From positions 7,614 to 28,799 of the forward strand of contig JH152774.1 of the NCBI GenBank assembly GCA_000226015.1: a stretch of DNA of 21,186 nucleotides, given 5' to 3'. The DNA comes from Mnemiopsis leidyi (Eukaryota; Ctenophora; Tentaculata; Lobata; Bolinopsidae). Numbering within the stretch: the first letter of the stretch is position 1; the number at the start of each line of letters is the position of its first letter. The notes beneath the pieces were generated by a model that made no database searches, had not been told where the DNA came from, and saw only the letters and a program-made list of their open reading frames with translations. The position numbers and the translations under genes are program-made. This document shows positions 1 through 9,376 of this stretch, in pieces.

Positions 1-100
1 AGTCCTAGAGAAGTGCGCTAAGGGCATTTGCCTATGCAACCTTCTTCGGTCGACTCAGCCGAATGATCGGGAAACCGTGATTGAGGGTTAAATGAGTAGC
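1..100. repeat. Interspersed repeat, copy 1 (second copy at 8886-8984)
   Basis: The first 100 bases recur in direct orientation at about 8886-8984 with only a few substitutions, including the short near-palindrome TTCGGTCGACTCAGCCGAA. No open reading frame or RNA fold was recognised, and the family is unknown. The window edge cuts the element, so its true left end is not seen. Confidence 0.85.
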
Positions 101-284
101 TGCCCATTGCAGCGAAGTCTCGGGCGATAAAAGTATGGTACACACTACCTTAACCGTCACTGGCGTGTATGTATAATTGTACATTCGGCCTCCTGTAATT
201 GGCCGTTACACTTGTGTAACATGTGGCTGTTGGAGTGTCCGAATTAAAATAAGTATGAGATAAAAAAAATGCGATGAGTTTTAA
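101..284. other. No gene seen; one small perfect hairpin
   Basis: This is intronic or upstream sequence of the PP2A-A gene. The only structure noted is a 7-bp perfect stem with a 2-base loop, GTTACACTTGTGTAAC, at 205-220. No exon could be supported. Confidence 0.5.
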
Positions 285-598
285 GATATGACTGTATAAT
301 GCCACTGTAAAAGTCTAAAATTATATATCTAAAAAACTCAATATCACTCCAAAATTCCTAAAATTGATATAGAGTTTTAAGACTTTTAATTAATCCTTCC
401 CAATTTAATCAAAAACATTTGAAAATCATTCTAAGATGCATTTAATGGTAAACACGTAGTATATTCGATGATATTACTGTATAATGCAACTGAAAAGGTC
501 CAAAATAAGTCAAAATTCTATATCTTAATAACTCCATAGGGACCCTAAAATCCCCAAAATAGATATAAAGAGCTTTTTAGAGTTGTCCCCCCCCCCCC
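285..598. repeat. Poly-C-ended ~195-bp-unit repeat, truncated copy
   Basis: About one and a half units of a repeat that also occurs at 5009-5521. Shared landmarks are CTGTATAATGC, CATTTGAAAATCATTCTAAG, GGTAAACACGTAGTA and CCCAAAATAGATATA-like blocks. It ends in a run of twelve C (587-598), only 34 bases before the exon at 633, so it sits against the acceptor region of that intron. Confidence 0.85.
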
Positions 599-632
599 TC
601 TCCGACAAACATGTATTTTCATGTCTCCTCAG

Positions 633-3600
633 GATGTTTAAATGTTTGTGTACAGATGATACTCCAATGGTTCGCAGAGCGGCCGCCAGTAAAATTGGGG
701 TAAGTTAATGACATAAAGTTACAATCGCGTCGGTTGGATGTATTTCGTTTGTAGGACAGATTTGACTTTTGTGGAAATTTCACTTCGTAATTTTCGAATC
801 GATCGGCTATGAGATTGTTTTTCAGGAGTTTGCAAAAGTAGTAGAAATGGAACACCTAAAGGGAGAGATAATACCGTTATTCAACTCACTAGCCAATGAC
901 GAGCAGGTAAAGGTAAAATTTGCGGACATTTTTTGCGGATGTTTTTCTTCATGTAAATTAAACTTTTGGTTCTCCAGTTTAAAATATGAGTTATTGAGTT
1001 TGGTGTTGTGTAATAACAGGATTATTGATTAGTTTTAACGCACTCATAGTTTTCACAGGATAGCGTACGACTTCTGGCGGTTGAAGCTGGGATCACAATA
1101 GCTGGACTTTTAACTGAGAGTGATATCGAGTCTCTGTTGTTACCAATGTTCAGGTTGTTACTATTGGTGTTCTGTCTGTTGTTTTAATGAAATAAAGTAT
1201 TTGTTTAAAAGTTAACTAATGATTTATCCGAAAGATTTAAACATCTCCATTGCATTTGTATGCAATAGGTTTTTTTTGAAGTATCTCTTTATCAAATTAC
1301 AAACACGAAGAAATAAAGCACAAATTCTAACACACTAAACTACAGGAGTGCAGCATCAGACAAAAGTTGGAGGGTAAGGTTTATGATAGCAGACAAGTTT
1401 ATTGATCTCCAGACTGCTGTTGGGCCCACAATAACTAAAAACCACCTTGTATTCCACTTCTCCGGCTTGTTGAAGGACGTGGAAGCTGAAGTCAGAGCTT
1501 CTGCCGCCAACAAAATTAAAGGTTTGTAGATGATACGATTCTTAACTTTCAGGCTTCATGAATAATCGTAGCTGTCCATTCCCAAAAATTCTAATTCTCG
1601 GGACTCTAACCTGTTTCGATGTTAAGGCGATAACCAAGTTACTAATTTCTGTTAATCGATAAGTTTTACTTCAGAGTTCTGTACTAACCTGCCCGCTGAT
1701 ATTCAAGAAGCGGTTATAATGCCCAACATCCTGCCCGCTGTCAAGGTGAAATATATATCTCCGTTTTTTGAGGGTTTCTGTTGTTTGGCCGGTTGAAACA
1801 AACAATATATTTTACAAAATTCGATTTTATCTGACAACTTTCTCATTTATCAGGAGTTAGTGTGTGACACAAACCAACACGTCAAAGCAGCTCTAGCTTC
1901 AGTAATCATGGGACTCAGCCCCATAATGGGTAAAGATAACACAATCCAGCACTTGTTACCGCTCTTCCTCATCTTGCTTAAAGACGAACATTCCGATGTG
2001 CGACTGAACATCATTTCCAACCTTGACAGTGTCAATAAGGTAAGGTCAATGACTAAACACGGTTATTAGACATAAATGATTAGGTGGCGACTTGACTTAA
2101 GACCAGTTCACAGTATATTACATTAATGCACTCTGAATACCATCCGCTAGCTCAATAAATTTGTTGTATTTGTAGTGTTGTAATAGTTTAAATTGTGATC
2201 AAGTTTAATCATAGTTTTTGCAAAGGATAGGTTATTTTGTGCTGTGCTTGTCATTTTACCTTGGACTTTTTTATAACTAAGGTTACTTTTAGTTTGTGTT
2301 TAACACCTCTAAGTATAAGTTTTTAAACTCAAAAGCAGTGTTATGAATTGCAAAATTTTTATTATTTTGTAACAATGTAATGATGAGGCCCTCCAACCCT
2401 TCTTCAGTCCTTCTGTTTTACTGTGAGCAACATAGGATGCTCTACATGACAAATTGCACGTGACATATAAAAATTGTGCCTAATAAGCACACTTTTTTAT
2501 ATGTCGGCGCGCAATCGTGCCGATCTTAACGTCCGATGTTGTACACAGTTATTGATACTTGTATAATGTTTACGTGTCCTCTAGAAAATGTATATAAAAA
2601 ACATTTGCTCAAAAGATTTCGTTACAAAAAATACAGAAAAACAAAAAAAATAAAACTGTGGTAAAGTAAACAAATCAAAACTAAAACTAATATCGAAGTG
2701 TAGTAAACTGTGGTGAGATAAACAAATCAAAACTAAAATTAATATCGAAGTGTAGTAAACTGTGGTAAAATAAACAAATCAAAACTAAAATTAATATCGA
2801 AGTGTAGTAAGCTGTGGTAAAATAAACAGATCAAAACTAAAATTAATATCAAAGTGTTACCACACTAACACCCAGGTGATAGGAATACATCAACTCTCTC
2901 AATCACTTCTACCCGCAATCGTGGAGCTAGCAGAGGACCCTAAGTGGCGGGTCAGGCTGGCCATTATCGAGCACATGCCCCTGCTGGCTGAACAGCTGGG
3001 TAAGTGGTGTTTTGTGAAGGGTTAAAAAATGTATAACCCTTAATAACAGTCAAGTTTATAACCGTTTATAATATAAATCTTAAGTTTGATCTTGAAACAG
3101 CTGTTGAGCAGTAAAATGCAAATAATGAACCAGTTTCTTTTATCTTCAGCATCAATTAAAGTCTCACAATTTCAAATTATTCGTGTTATAGTAGAGCTGA
3201 AAGTATTAAATCTACATGATACAAACGGTTATAAACTTGACTGTTATTAACAGCCCTTACAGTTTTAGTTGAAACGGTTTATAGATTTATCTTTATTTGT
3301 GCCAGGCCTTTAAGTATCGATATTTGGGGTTCAGCTACTTTTCTTTTTTGTCAACGTGATCCGAAAATGCGGTTAGCTTAGCTTTAAGTTTCAGGAAATC
3401 TTTAGAGTTTGCCCACCTAGCGAATAACAAAAGCGGCTGAGCTCCTTCATGTAGGCCACGGAAAAATAACTGACTTTATTTGCAGCCCCCCTGGGTAAGT
3501 AAGACTTACGAGATGTTTCGTAAGTTCCTCAGATCTGTATTAATCGTTTCCCTGGTTAATTAGCTACGTTTCCATGGCTGCACGTATGTTATTATCACGA

Positions 3601-5648
3601 TTTTTTTGGACCATAGCATTCATAACTCCCAGTCCTTGCTAATGGAAGGGTGCACACACAAGACGTGACAGAACTAACTCGGACTGTTAAAGTTATTTCG
3701 GCCCTCTTTCGTATTAACCAAATTTACTAATGCCCAAATTCCCTATTAAACTATCTCATGCATGAAAGCTTCCTCATAAGGATTCGAAGTCACCTCTCAA
3801 TTAACATAATTCTTTAAAATTCAAAATTTCAGGCGTCGAATTTTTCGACGAGAAGTTGAATTCTCTGTGTATGAGTTGGCTGGTAGACGGGGTGTTTGCG
3901 ATCAGATCTGCCGCTACGTCTAATCTCAAACGTCTTGTTTCAATCTTCGGTCTAGAATGGGCCCAAGTAAGTTATTAGAGAAGAGTTGCCAGTCTATATG
4001 TTAACTTTTTCAAATGGATACAGTGATTAGTGGAACATCGAACCACAACTTCCGGTTCAAGTTCCGTTAGGAGGATTAAGAGTAAACTTAATGCAGGATT
4101 AAGAATAAACTTAATTTAGAATAAACTTAATGCAGGATTAAGAATGAACTTAATTAAGAATAAAATTAATGCAGGATTAAGAATAAACTTAATTAAGAAT
4201 TAACTTAATTAAGAATAAGCTTAATGCAGGATTAAGAATTAACTTAATTAAGAATTAATGCATCTCCTAGAGCACAGTGATAACTGAAGTTCTCCCCCAG
4301 AACACCGTGATTACTAAGGTCCTCTCCATGGCACGTGACCCAAACTACCTTCATCGGATGACGACACTGTTTGCTATAAACGTTCTGGCGGAAGTTTGTC
4401 CTCCTGACGTTATAGCCAAGTTCATGGTACCGGTCATCTCTAATTTAGCGGCAGATGCCGTGCCTAATGTTCGGTTCAACGTGGCCAAGACAATGGCACT
4501 GATAGTTCCTAGCCTTGATTCGCAGTAAGTTGAATTCAAGTTTTGCACAATACATTCAGTACAATACATTCAGTACAATACATTCAGTACAATACATTCA
4601 GTACAATACATGTCAGTGGGATTTAGTACAAAAATAAGCAGTACAATTTTTATACTATTTGCTTCTCAGTTGGTGTAGAATAACTTCTCTTATACTGTTC
4701 TCTTATACTGTTCTCTTATACTGTTATAGATTTTTCTTACACAGATTTGTCCATCTTTTCAGCACTATTGAATTCCAAATCAAACCTTGCCTTACGAAGT
4801 TACATGAAGATGAGGACATGGACGTAAAATACTTTGCCGATGAAGCTTTAGGTAAGATTATTTAAGTTTAGGTAACATTATTTTAGTTTCGCTAAACTAT
4901 TCAGTGCAGCTGGTAACGGGTGCTGGTTTGATGGAACAGAGATGTTAGTAAAAAATAAGCACTTTTGCACTGTTTGTAAAACTATTTCGATGATTTCTCT
5001 GCCAATATGGGGGGGGGGCAACTCAAAAAAGCTCAATAGGGACCCTTAAATTCCCAAAATAAATATAGAACAAAGAGTTTTAACTAAAACTTCGCAAATT
5101 GATCATATAACCATATGAAAATCATTCTAAGAGGCATTTTGTGGTAAACACGTAGTACCCTGCAATGAATTTATAAATATTTTTGTGTTATGCTCCTGAA
5201 AATGTCTGAAATAATTCAAAATTCCACATCTAAAAAACTCAATCTCACCCTTGAATACCCAAAATTGATATATAGTTTTCAGAGTTATAACCGAACTTTC
5301 TCAATTTGATCAAAAAACCATTTGAAAATCATTCTAAGATGCATTTGAGTCAGTAAACACGTAGTAGATTTAAAGATATTACTGTATAATGCAACTCAAA
5401 TGGTCCAAAATAAATCATAATTCTATATATCTATTAAACTCAACAGGGACCTTAAAATTCCCAAAATAGATATAGAGTTTTTTAAGAGTTTATTTGGGTC
5501 GCCCCCTCCCCCCCCCCCCCCATATAACGATCTTTATTTTCAGTTCCCTTCCACTTACGTTCTTAATTTTTCATTTCTCTGCCGCTAACGCTTTTAATTT
5601 TAAGTTCTCTGTCACTAGCTTTCTTTATTTTCAGTTCTCTGTCACTAG
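633..5648 (+). CDS. PPP2R1A: PP2A 65-kDa scaffold subunit A (HEAT-repeat), 5'-partial, spliced
   Basis: The structural A subunit of protein phosphatase 2A is an all-HEAT scaffold that holds the catalytic C subunit and a variable B subunit in cytoplasm and nucleus. Exons read by eye: 633-699, 826-906, 1059-1153, 1346-1521, 1675-1745, 1854-2039, 2876-2999, 3833-3966, 4301-4524, 4763-4851 and a tiny last exon 5635-5648. All junctions are GT-AG and phase-consistent, giving about 419 residues that align nearly gap-free to human residues 169-589. Visible landmarks are [63 protein letters not shown] and [10 protein letters not shown]. The residues matching human P179, R182, R183, S256 and W257, known regulatory-subunit contacts and mutation hotspots, are retained. 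The first ~168 codons lie outside the window. The 3' end is uncertain: splicing at 4851 adds VLCH and a stop at 5646-5648, whereas unspliced reading ends at the stop 4863-4865. Confidence 0.94.
2040..2875 (+). other. Large PP2A-A intron with nothing coding
   Basis: A GT-AG intron between phase-0 exons. Its only internal structure is the 52-bp tandem array near its 3' end; the rest is AT-rich without a supportable exon or RNA. Confidence 0.8.
2656..2863. repeat. 52-bp minisatellite, four copies
   Basis: The string CTGTGGT starts at 2656, 2708, 2760 and 2812, an exact period of 52 bases. Each unit carries AAACAAATCAAAACTAAA and TTAATATCGAAGTGTAGTAA with few substitutions. The array ends about 12 bases before the acceptor at 2874-2875. 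Confidence 0.95.
3040..3250. mobile_element. TTAA-flanked MITE with perfect 28-bp terminal inverted repeats
   Basis: Bases 3040-3067 are the perfect reverse complement of 3223-3250 (28 of 28). The arm begins TTAATAACAGTCAAG. TTAA at each outer end is the target-site signature of piggyBac-type transposons, and the 211-bp length without an ORF fits a non-autonomous MITE. The family assignment is inference, because the terminal bases are not the classical piggyBac CCC-type end. It lies in the 3000-3832 intron, whose remainder holds nothing else recognised. Confidence 0.8.
4072..4262. repeat. AT-rich minisatellite of TAAGAATAAACTTAAT type
   Basis: About 190 bases of imperfect short units, TTAAGAATAAACTTAAT, interspersed with TTAATGCAGGATTAAG. 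The array runs directly into the duplicated acceptor at 4267-4300 and occupies the position where the branch point and pyrimidine tract would be expected. Confidence 0.9.
4267..4326 (+). repeat. Tandem 30-bp duplication of a 3' splice site in PP2A-A
   Basis: Two adjacent 30-base copies (4267-4296 and 4297-4326) match at about 22 of 30 positions. Each begins with a pyrimidine-AG acceptor (CTAG and CCAG). The acceptor at 4299-4300 restores the exact family length (WAQ then [10 protein letters not shown]). The acceptor at 4269-4270 would add ten in-frame residues, [10 protein letters not shown], because the intervening 30 bases contain no stop. The downstream acceptor has the better pyrimidine tract and is the default call. 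Confidence 0.85.
4547..4617. repeat. 14-bp minisatellite, four exact copies plus one variant
   Basis: ACAATACATTCAGT is repeated exactly at 4547, 4561, 4575 and 4589, followed by a variant copy with one inserted G. It begins 22 bases after the exon end at 4524. Confidence 0.97.
4685..4723. repeat. 13-bp repeat, three exact copies
   Basis: TTCTCTTATACTG occurs three times head to tail in the last long PP2A-A intron, 39 bases upstream of the acceptor at 4761-4762. Confidence 0.95.
5009..5521. repeat. Poly-G/poly-C-bounded repeat with ~195-bp internal units
   Basis: The element starts with ten G (5009-5018) followed by CAACTCAAAAAAGCTC and ends in a C-rich run (5503-5521). The other copy (285-598) ends in GAGCTTTTTAGAGTTGT plus poly-C, close to the reverse complement of this left end. 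About two and a half internal units start near 5028, 5239 and 5425. No ORF is seen. It lies in the PP2A-A 3' intron between 4851 and the last-exon array. Confidence 0.85.
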
Positions 5649-5650
5649 AA
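5531..5650 (+). repeat. Four-copy 30-bp tandem array carrying the last PP2A-A acceptor
   Basis: Four diverged units (about 5531-5560, 5561-5591, 5592-5621 and 5622-5650) share the pattern TTTATTTTCAG followed by TTCTCTGTCACTAG. Copies 1, 3 and 4 keep an AG at the splice position, while copy 2 reads TCAT there. Spliced to the donor at 4851/4852, copies 3 and 4 both give VLCH then stop, and copy 1 gives VPFHLRS then stop. The unit itself resembles the short last exon of PP2A-A genes, whose human protein ends in TVLSLA. Confidence 0.75.
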
Positions 5651-6404
5651 TCTGGAGTTAATCCTGACTACATAAATTTCCGTTTCAACGACAAGAAAAT
5701 CACGCGGAAGCCACGTGCATAACTTACGAGTACGTGATATCTGAGTGTATTGTGTTATAGCCCACGCAACTTACAAGTCCATGTGAGGATGTGAGAGAGA
5801 TATATGACAGTTCATTATTTGAGGTTACTTGGTAACCGGTTTGATGTTGCTTGGTAACCGGTTTGATGGTTACCGGTTAAATGAACCGGTTTTCTACTGG
5901 TTAAGTGTACAGGTACTCTGGGATTTGCTGTTTTCATTAAAATTTTTTAACAAATTCAAAACTAGAAAAAGTTTGATGGCCCTGCTGCGTGTGTATAATA
6001 TAATGCTGCGAATTAAACGTTAAGTCAATATCTTTTGTTATATACTTAATGTTAACTGATTAATGATATGTGTTCCCCATAACTGTATTTTCATTAAATT
6101 TCGGCAGCTGAATAATTTTGTATTTAGACCATTCAAAGTCAGGATACACTATGATCAACGAACTACTTAACACTTTAAAATAAACTAAACCAGATTAAGT
6201 TCTGGATTGATAGCGAAAACTTCTTGCTTGTTGATATTCTCTAAAAATAGAGGAAATTGTTGGCTTCAGAATGGATATATTTAGTTTAACAATTACCGAA
6301 TTGATCCCTGTTCTCATATTTATAATAAATTGATGTTTAAAAATCAACTCAATTGTGTCAATTATGCAAGTGTATTGATATCTAATTTGACGGCCGTTGT
6401 GCTC
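5651..6404 (+). other. PP2A-A 3' flank / probable 3' UTR, no further gene
   Basis: After the last-exon array nothing protein-like continues. A short tandem and palindromic cluster built on GGTAACCGGTTTGATG lies at 5831-5892. An AATAAA hexamer is at 6324-6329 and could be a polyadenylation signal, but it is 680 bases downstream and unproven. The rest is AT-rich. Confidence 0.5.
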
Positions 6405-7910
6405 CTAAAATTTCTTAGAAATGTCGCGGGGTTGTATGTTGTTAACCTACTGTCGAGGCCATCACGCGCTTTCACGTATTTCAGAATTCACAATTCAGGC
6501 CCGGCGCGTGATTCATAAAGTTCAAAGAAATTGTAGACCATAGACTCGCATCGCCTAGGCTTGTCGGGATGTTATACCCGACTTGCGCGAATATCATCTC
6601 GTCAACGCCTAGGCTTGTCGCGGTGATACCCGACCCTCGCAGCTGAACGGTAGACGGATATAATTATAATCTCGTCAACGCCTAGGCCTGTTTACGCAGG
6701 GGCTGAAATGCAAGAATATGTACAATGTAATTTAAAATTAAACACAAGACAATGAAATCCAGCATCTGCTACAGTATGTAGGTCACCGTGCCCCGGCTTG
6801 CTCTAACCAAAGCCCTTTGGCGCGAACGTAACTTCGCTTCACTAAATCAATTGCTGTGGCTCGCGCTGCCCTATCGGGAGCTTTTGAGTCCGCGTCCTAA
6901 TTTTGTGCTGAGCTTGCACATGGATATACTGTATACGTGTCTAACAACTAAATCAAGTGCTTACGCGCGTGGCCTGGCTGGTACGCGCGGGTGGCTGCTT
7001 TAACGGGCGATGCGCGTCTAGAATTTCTTCAAAATGTCGCATCGCTGATCGCGTCGACAGGCCAGAAATACGTCATAGCGTGTGATGGCCGCGACAGTAG
7101 GTTATCAACATATAAGTGGCTGCTACAGCTACGCCGCGCGCGCACAGTTTCTGCTGATATGAAACGTTTTCCGACCCTTATTCAAAGCGAATAATGGGAA
7201 TAAAATGACAGGAGGGTGCGCGTTGTCGAGGTGTTACCCGATTCGCGCGCGGCTCGCAGCTTCCTGCCATGCTCTAACGTTTCGTTAGAAGGTTAGACGG
7301 ATATCATTTCGTCAGGGTGCGCGCTGCACTGCCGTACAACAGCAGGTTATCAACCTACAAATAAAATACAACTTACCGGGCGCTGCGCACAGCACAGCTC
7401 TCTGTACGCGACGTAATTTTCCTCCGACGAAGGTCCCCAGGCACCTACAACGCATCGCCCGTTAACTTTTTCAGCTTGTCGAGGTGTTACCTATACCCGA
7501 CTCGCGCGCCCGGCCCGCAGCTTGTTGCTCGACTCTCCTGACGTTGCTGCTCTTTTGACGTTTCGTTAACGGACATCGTCTCGTCAAACCCGTTCGGGCA
7601 AAGCTAAAGAGCGTTGTATTTAATGTGTTGTCTAACTTTGTCCGACCCTCATTCGAAGCGAGTATGGAGTAGAAAATAAAATGCAGACGAGAATAAAATG
7701 ACGAGAGGGTGCGCACTGCTGTACAATTAGTGTAGTTAAAATAAATTAATAAAGAATAATTATAATTATGCCAGCATAATCACGCATAATCACTCTAGAT
7801 ATCAAAATAAATTTACAAATTGTTAAAATCTAAAAAAGATATGAAAAATATATTGACGAGATTATATCCGTCTACCGTTCAGCTGCATGAGTCGGGTATC
7901 ACGATAAAAA
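6405..7910. mobile_element. Nested inverted-repeat (foldback-like) block
   Basis: Two clear inverted pairs are visible: 6434-6481 against 7066-7114 (containing GACAGTAGGTTATCAACATA on the + strand of the right arm), and 6621-6677 against 7854-7903 (containing CAGCTGAACGGTAGACGGATA). Several direct copies of a GC-rich module, CTTGTCGAGGTGTTACCCGAC followed by CGCAGCTTG and ATATCATCTCGTCA, lie near 6552, 6606, 7221 and 7474, with another at 8502. The local GC content is above the flanks. No transposase reading frame was recognised; short open stretches such as 6991-7194 look incidental. Confidence 0.7.
6854..6928 (+). repeat. Repeat arm, inverted copy at 8645-8731
   Basis: The stretch with CTGTGGCTCGCGCTG, CCTATCGGGA, GTCCTAATTTTGTGCT and GGATATA matches the reverse complement of 8645-8731 with small indels, so the two form a third inverted pair in this block, about 1.8 kb apart. 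Confidence 0.7.
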
Positions 7911-8024
7911 TAATGCACATGCATGTTTATAAACGAAACCCTTCTGAGCAACAATAGGATTATCATTCAGGTAAGTTTTATGCTTTAACCTATTCTCCAA
8001 TTAATTTACACCTTCTTTTCTATT

Positions 8025-8365
8025 TTAGACTTCCATCAGAGATTTTCCCACACCACGTATACCCAAAGCTTTAGATTTACACTTAAACACTTCTAAATTG
8101 GATTTAAAAACGTTTCAACTAGGTAACTTATTCCATTTTAGCATAACTCATCATTTAAAAAATTTCTCCTGATTCGATTGATCTTTGAATCTTTACTCTT
8201 TCCTGGTTTACAAAAAACATTTAATCCAGCTCTACTAAAATTTAAAACACCAGTTAACTGGGATGAACCCTGGCTAGCTTTGTAAACTTCAATCAGGTCA
8301 CCTCTTGAACGTCTCTCAGCGAGTGTGGTCAGCGGTAGGCCTTCCCCTTCAATGTTGTCTCGAAA
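8025..8365 (-). pseudogene. Decayed LINE reverse-transcriptase C-terminal remnant
   Basis: On the minus strand the frame reads GLPLTTLAERRSRGDLIEVY followed by a lysine. This matches the LGLPTLxxRRxRGDLIExYK segment downstream of the RT domain in CR1/jockey-type non-LTR retrotransposons. A frame change near 8135 leads to WNKLPS, then a stop, then LEVFKCKSKALGI, like the usual C-terminal LPxxVxxxxSLxxFKxxLD ending, with a final stop at 8025-8027. Frame breaks and stops make it a dead copy. The rest of the element was not found. The exact clade is uncertain. Confidence 0.7.
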
Positions 8366-8501
8366 TTTGTCAATTTTTCTGGCTAGGGACTTAACATTAA
8401 ACGAAAAAACTTTAAGTTCGTATTCTTTTGACGGTTTCCTAACGTCTGGCTAGTACAATGATATAAGTTATTTGAGATTTTTTGCCAGATCAAGGAAAGA
8501 G

Positions 8502-8582
8502 ATGTCGAGTTGTTACCCGACTTGCATGTGGCTCTCAGCTTGCTGCTCTCCTGGCCAGAGAACGTTAGACAGATATCATCTG
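8502..8582. repeat. Dispersed GC-rich module, outlying copy
   Basis: GATGTCGAGTTGTTACCCGA followed by CTCAGCTTGCTGCTCTCCTG and GTTAGACAGATATCATCT repeats the module seen at 7221-7313 and 7474-7588. It lies just upstream, in LINE orientation, of the RT remnant. Confidence 0.7.
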
Positions 8583-8885
8583 GCAAGGAAAGAGGCCCAA
8601 GGCGCTTGCAAGGCCTACCTCTTCAATCACCCTTGCTAAATATGTATATCCCTGAGCAAGCTTAGCACATAATTAGGACAGATGCGCGATGCAAAACTGT
8701 CCCGATAAGGCGCCTGCAGCGTGAGCCACAGGTCTATGTTGGCTTAGTAACAATCACTCTTGTAAAGCATCTTTGGATGCTCTCAATTCTCAAGATTAAA
8801 GACCAATTTCTATGCTCTAACGCAGGAATCCAAAGCGATACACCAAACACGAAGTCAAGCCAACTATTGAAAAATAGAATCCGCC

Positions 8886-8984
8886 AATCCTAGAGGAGTG
8901 CGCTAAGGGCATTTGTCTATGCAATCTTCTTCGGTCGACTCAGCCGAATGACCGGGAAACCGTGATTGAGGGTTAAATGAGGAG
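8886..8984. repeat. Interspersed repeat, copy 2 (first copy at 1-100)
   Basis: Direct-orientation copy of the window's first 100 bases, differing at only a few positions, from CCTAGAGGAGTGCGCTAAGG to GAGGGTTAAATGAG. Past that point the two loci diverge, which marks one end of the shared unit. Confidence 0.85.
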
Positions 8985-9370
8985 GGTCTCCGTTAAAAGA
9001 TCTAGAATCTTCCAGGAACCCCTTCAGTATAACTGTAAAAGCCTGGGTACAGGTGTAACAAAATACAAAAAATACAAATAGAATAACTAAACAATGTCTA
9101 GTAAGAAGTGCAAATATAGAATCAAGTTTGAATGATATTTCTTTTATGTTTTTGTGTATTTCTTAACAAAACTTCTTGTGTTTACTGATGATAGTTATCA
9201 TCTGTTAATGAACAACAGTCAAGACTATGAGAAGTGTTTATATAATTTAAAAAATATGATATATTTTCCTAAAAAGCAGAAGGATAAAAATCTCTACTCC
9301 ACTGTCTTCTTTTGAGTAAAAAACATGTTGTTAGGTGTTTTAATAATCTTGCACGAGCAGTGTTGAACGT
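8985..9370. other. No gene seen
   Basis: AT-rich intergenic sequence between repeat copy 2 and the next inverted-repeat element. No exon, RNA or repeat was supported. Confidence 0.5.
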
Positions 9371-9376
9371 ATGGAA

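Noticed and set aside
205-220. Perfect hairpin GTTACACTTGTGTAAC as a possible RNA or regulatory element
   Set aside because: A 7-bp stem is common by chance in 21 kb, and no tRNA or other RNA features surround it.
2656-2863. Regular 52-bp repeats as a possible CRISPR array
   Set aside because: The units are fully tandem with no variable spacers, and the context is a eukaryotic intron.
5649-5721. Open stretch after the last PP2A-A acceptor in another frame, reading [13 protein letters not shown] and on to a stop
   Set aside because: It would need a phase-2 donor, but the only good donor at 4851/4852 is phase 1. The family C-terminus is short, so this extension is unlikely, though cDNA could revive it.
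6788-7194. Two 67-71 codon + strand frames in the GC-rich block
   Set aside because: They overlap inverted and direct repeat copies, show no domain and have no splice context. They are probably incidental to a higher-GC repeat.
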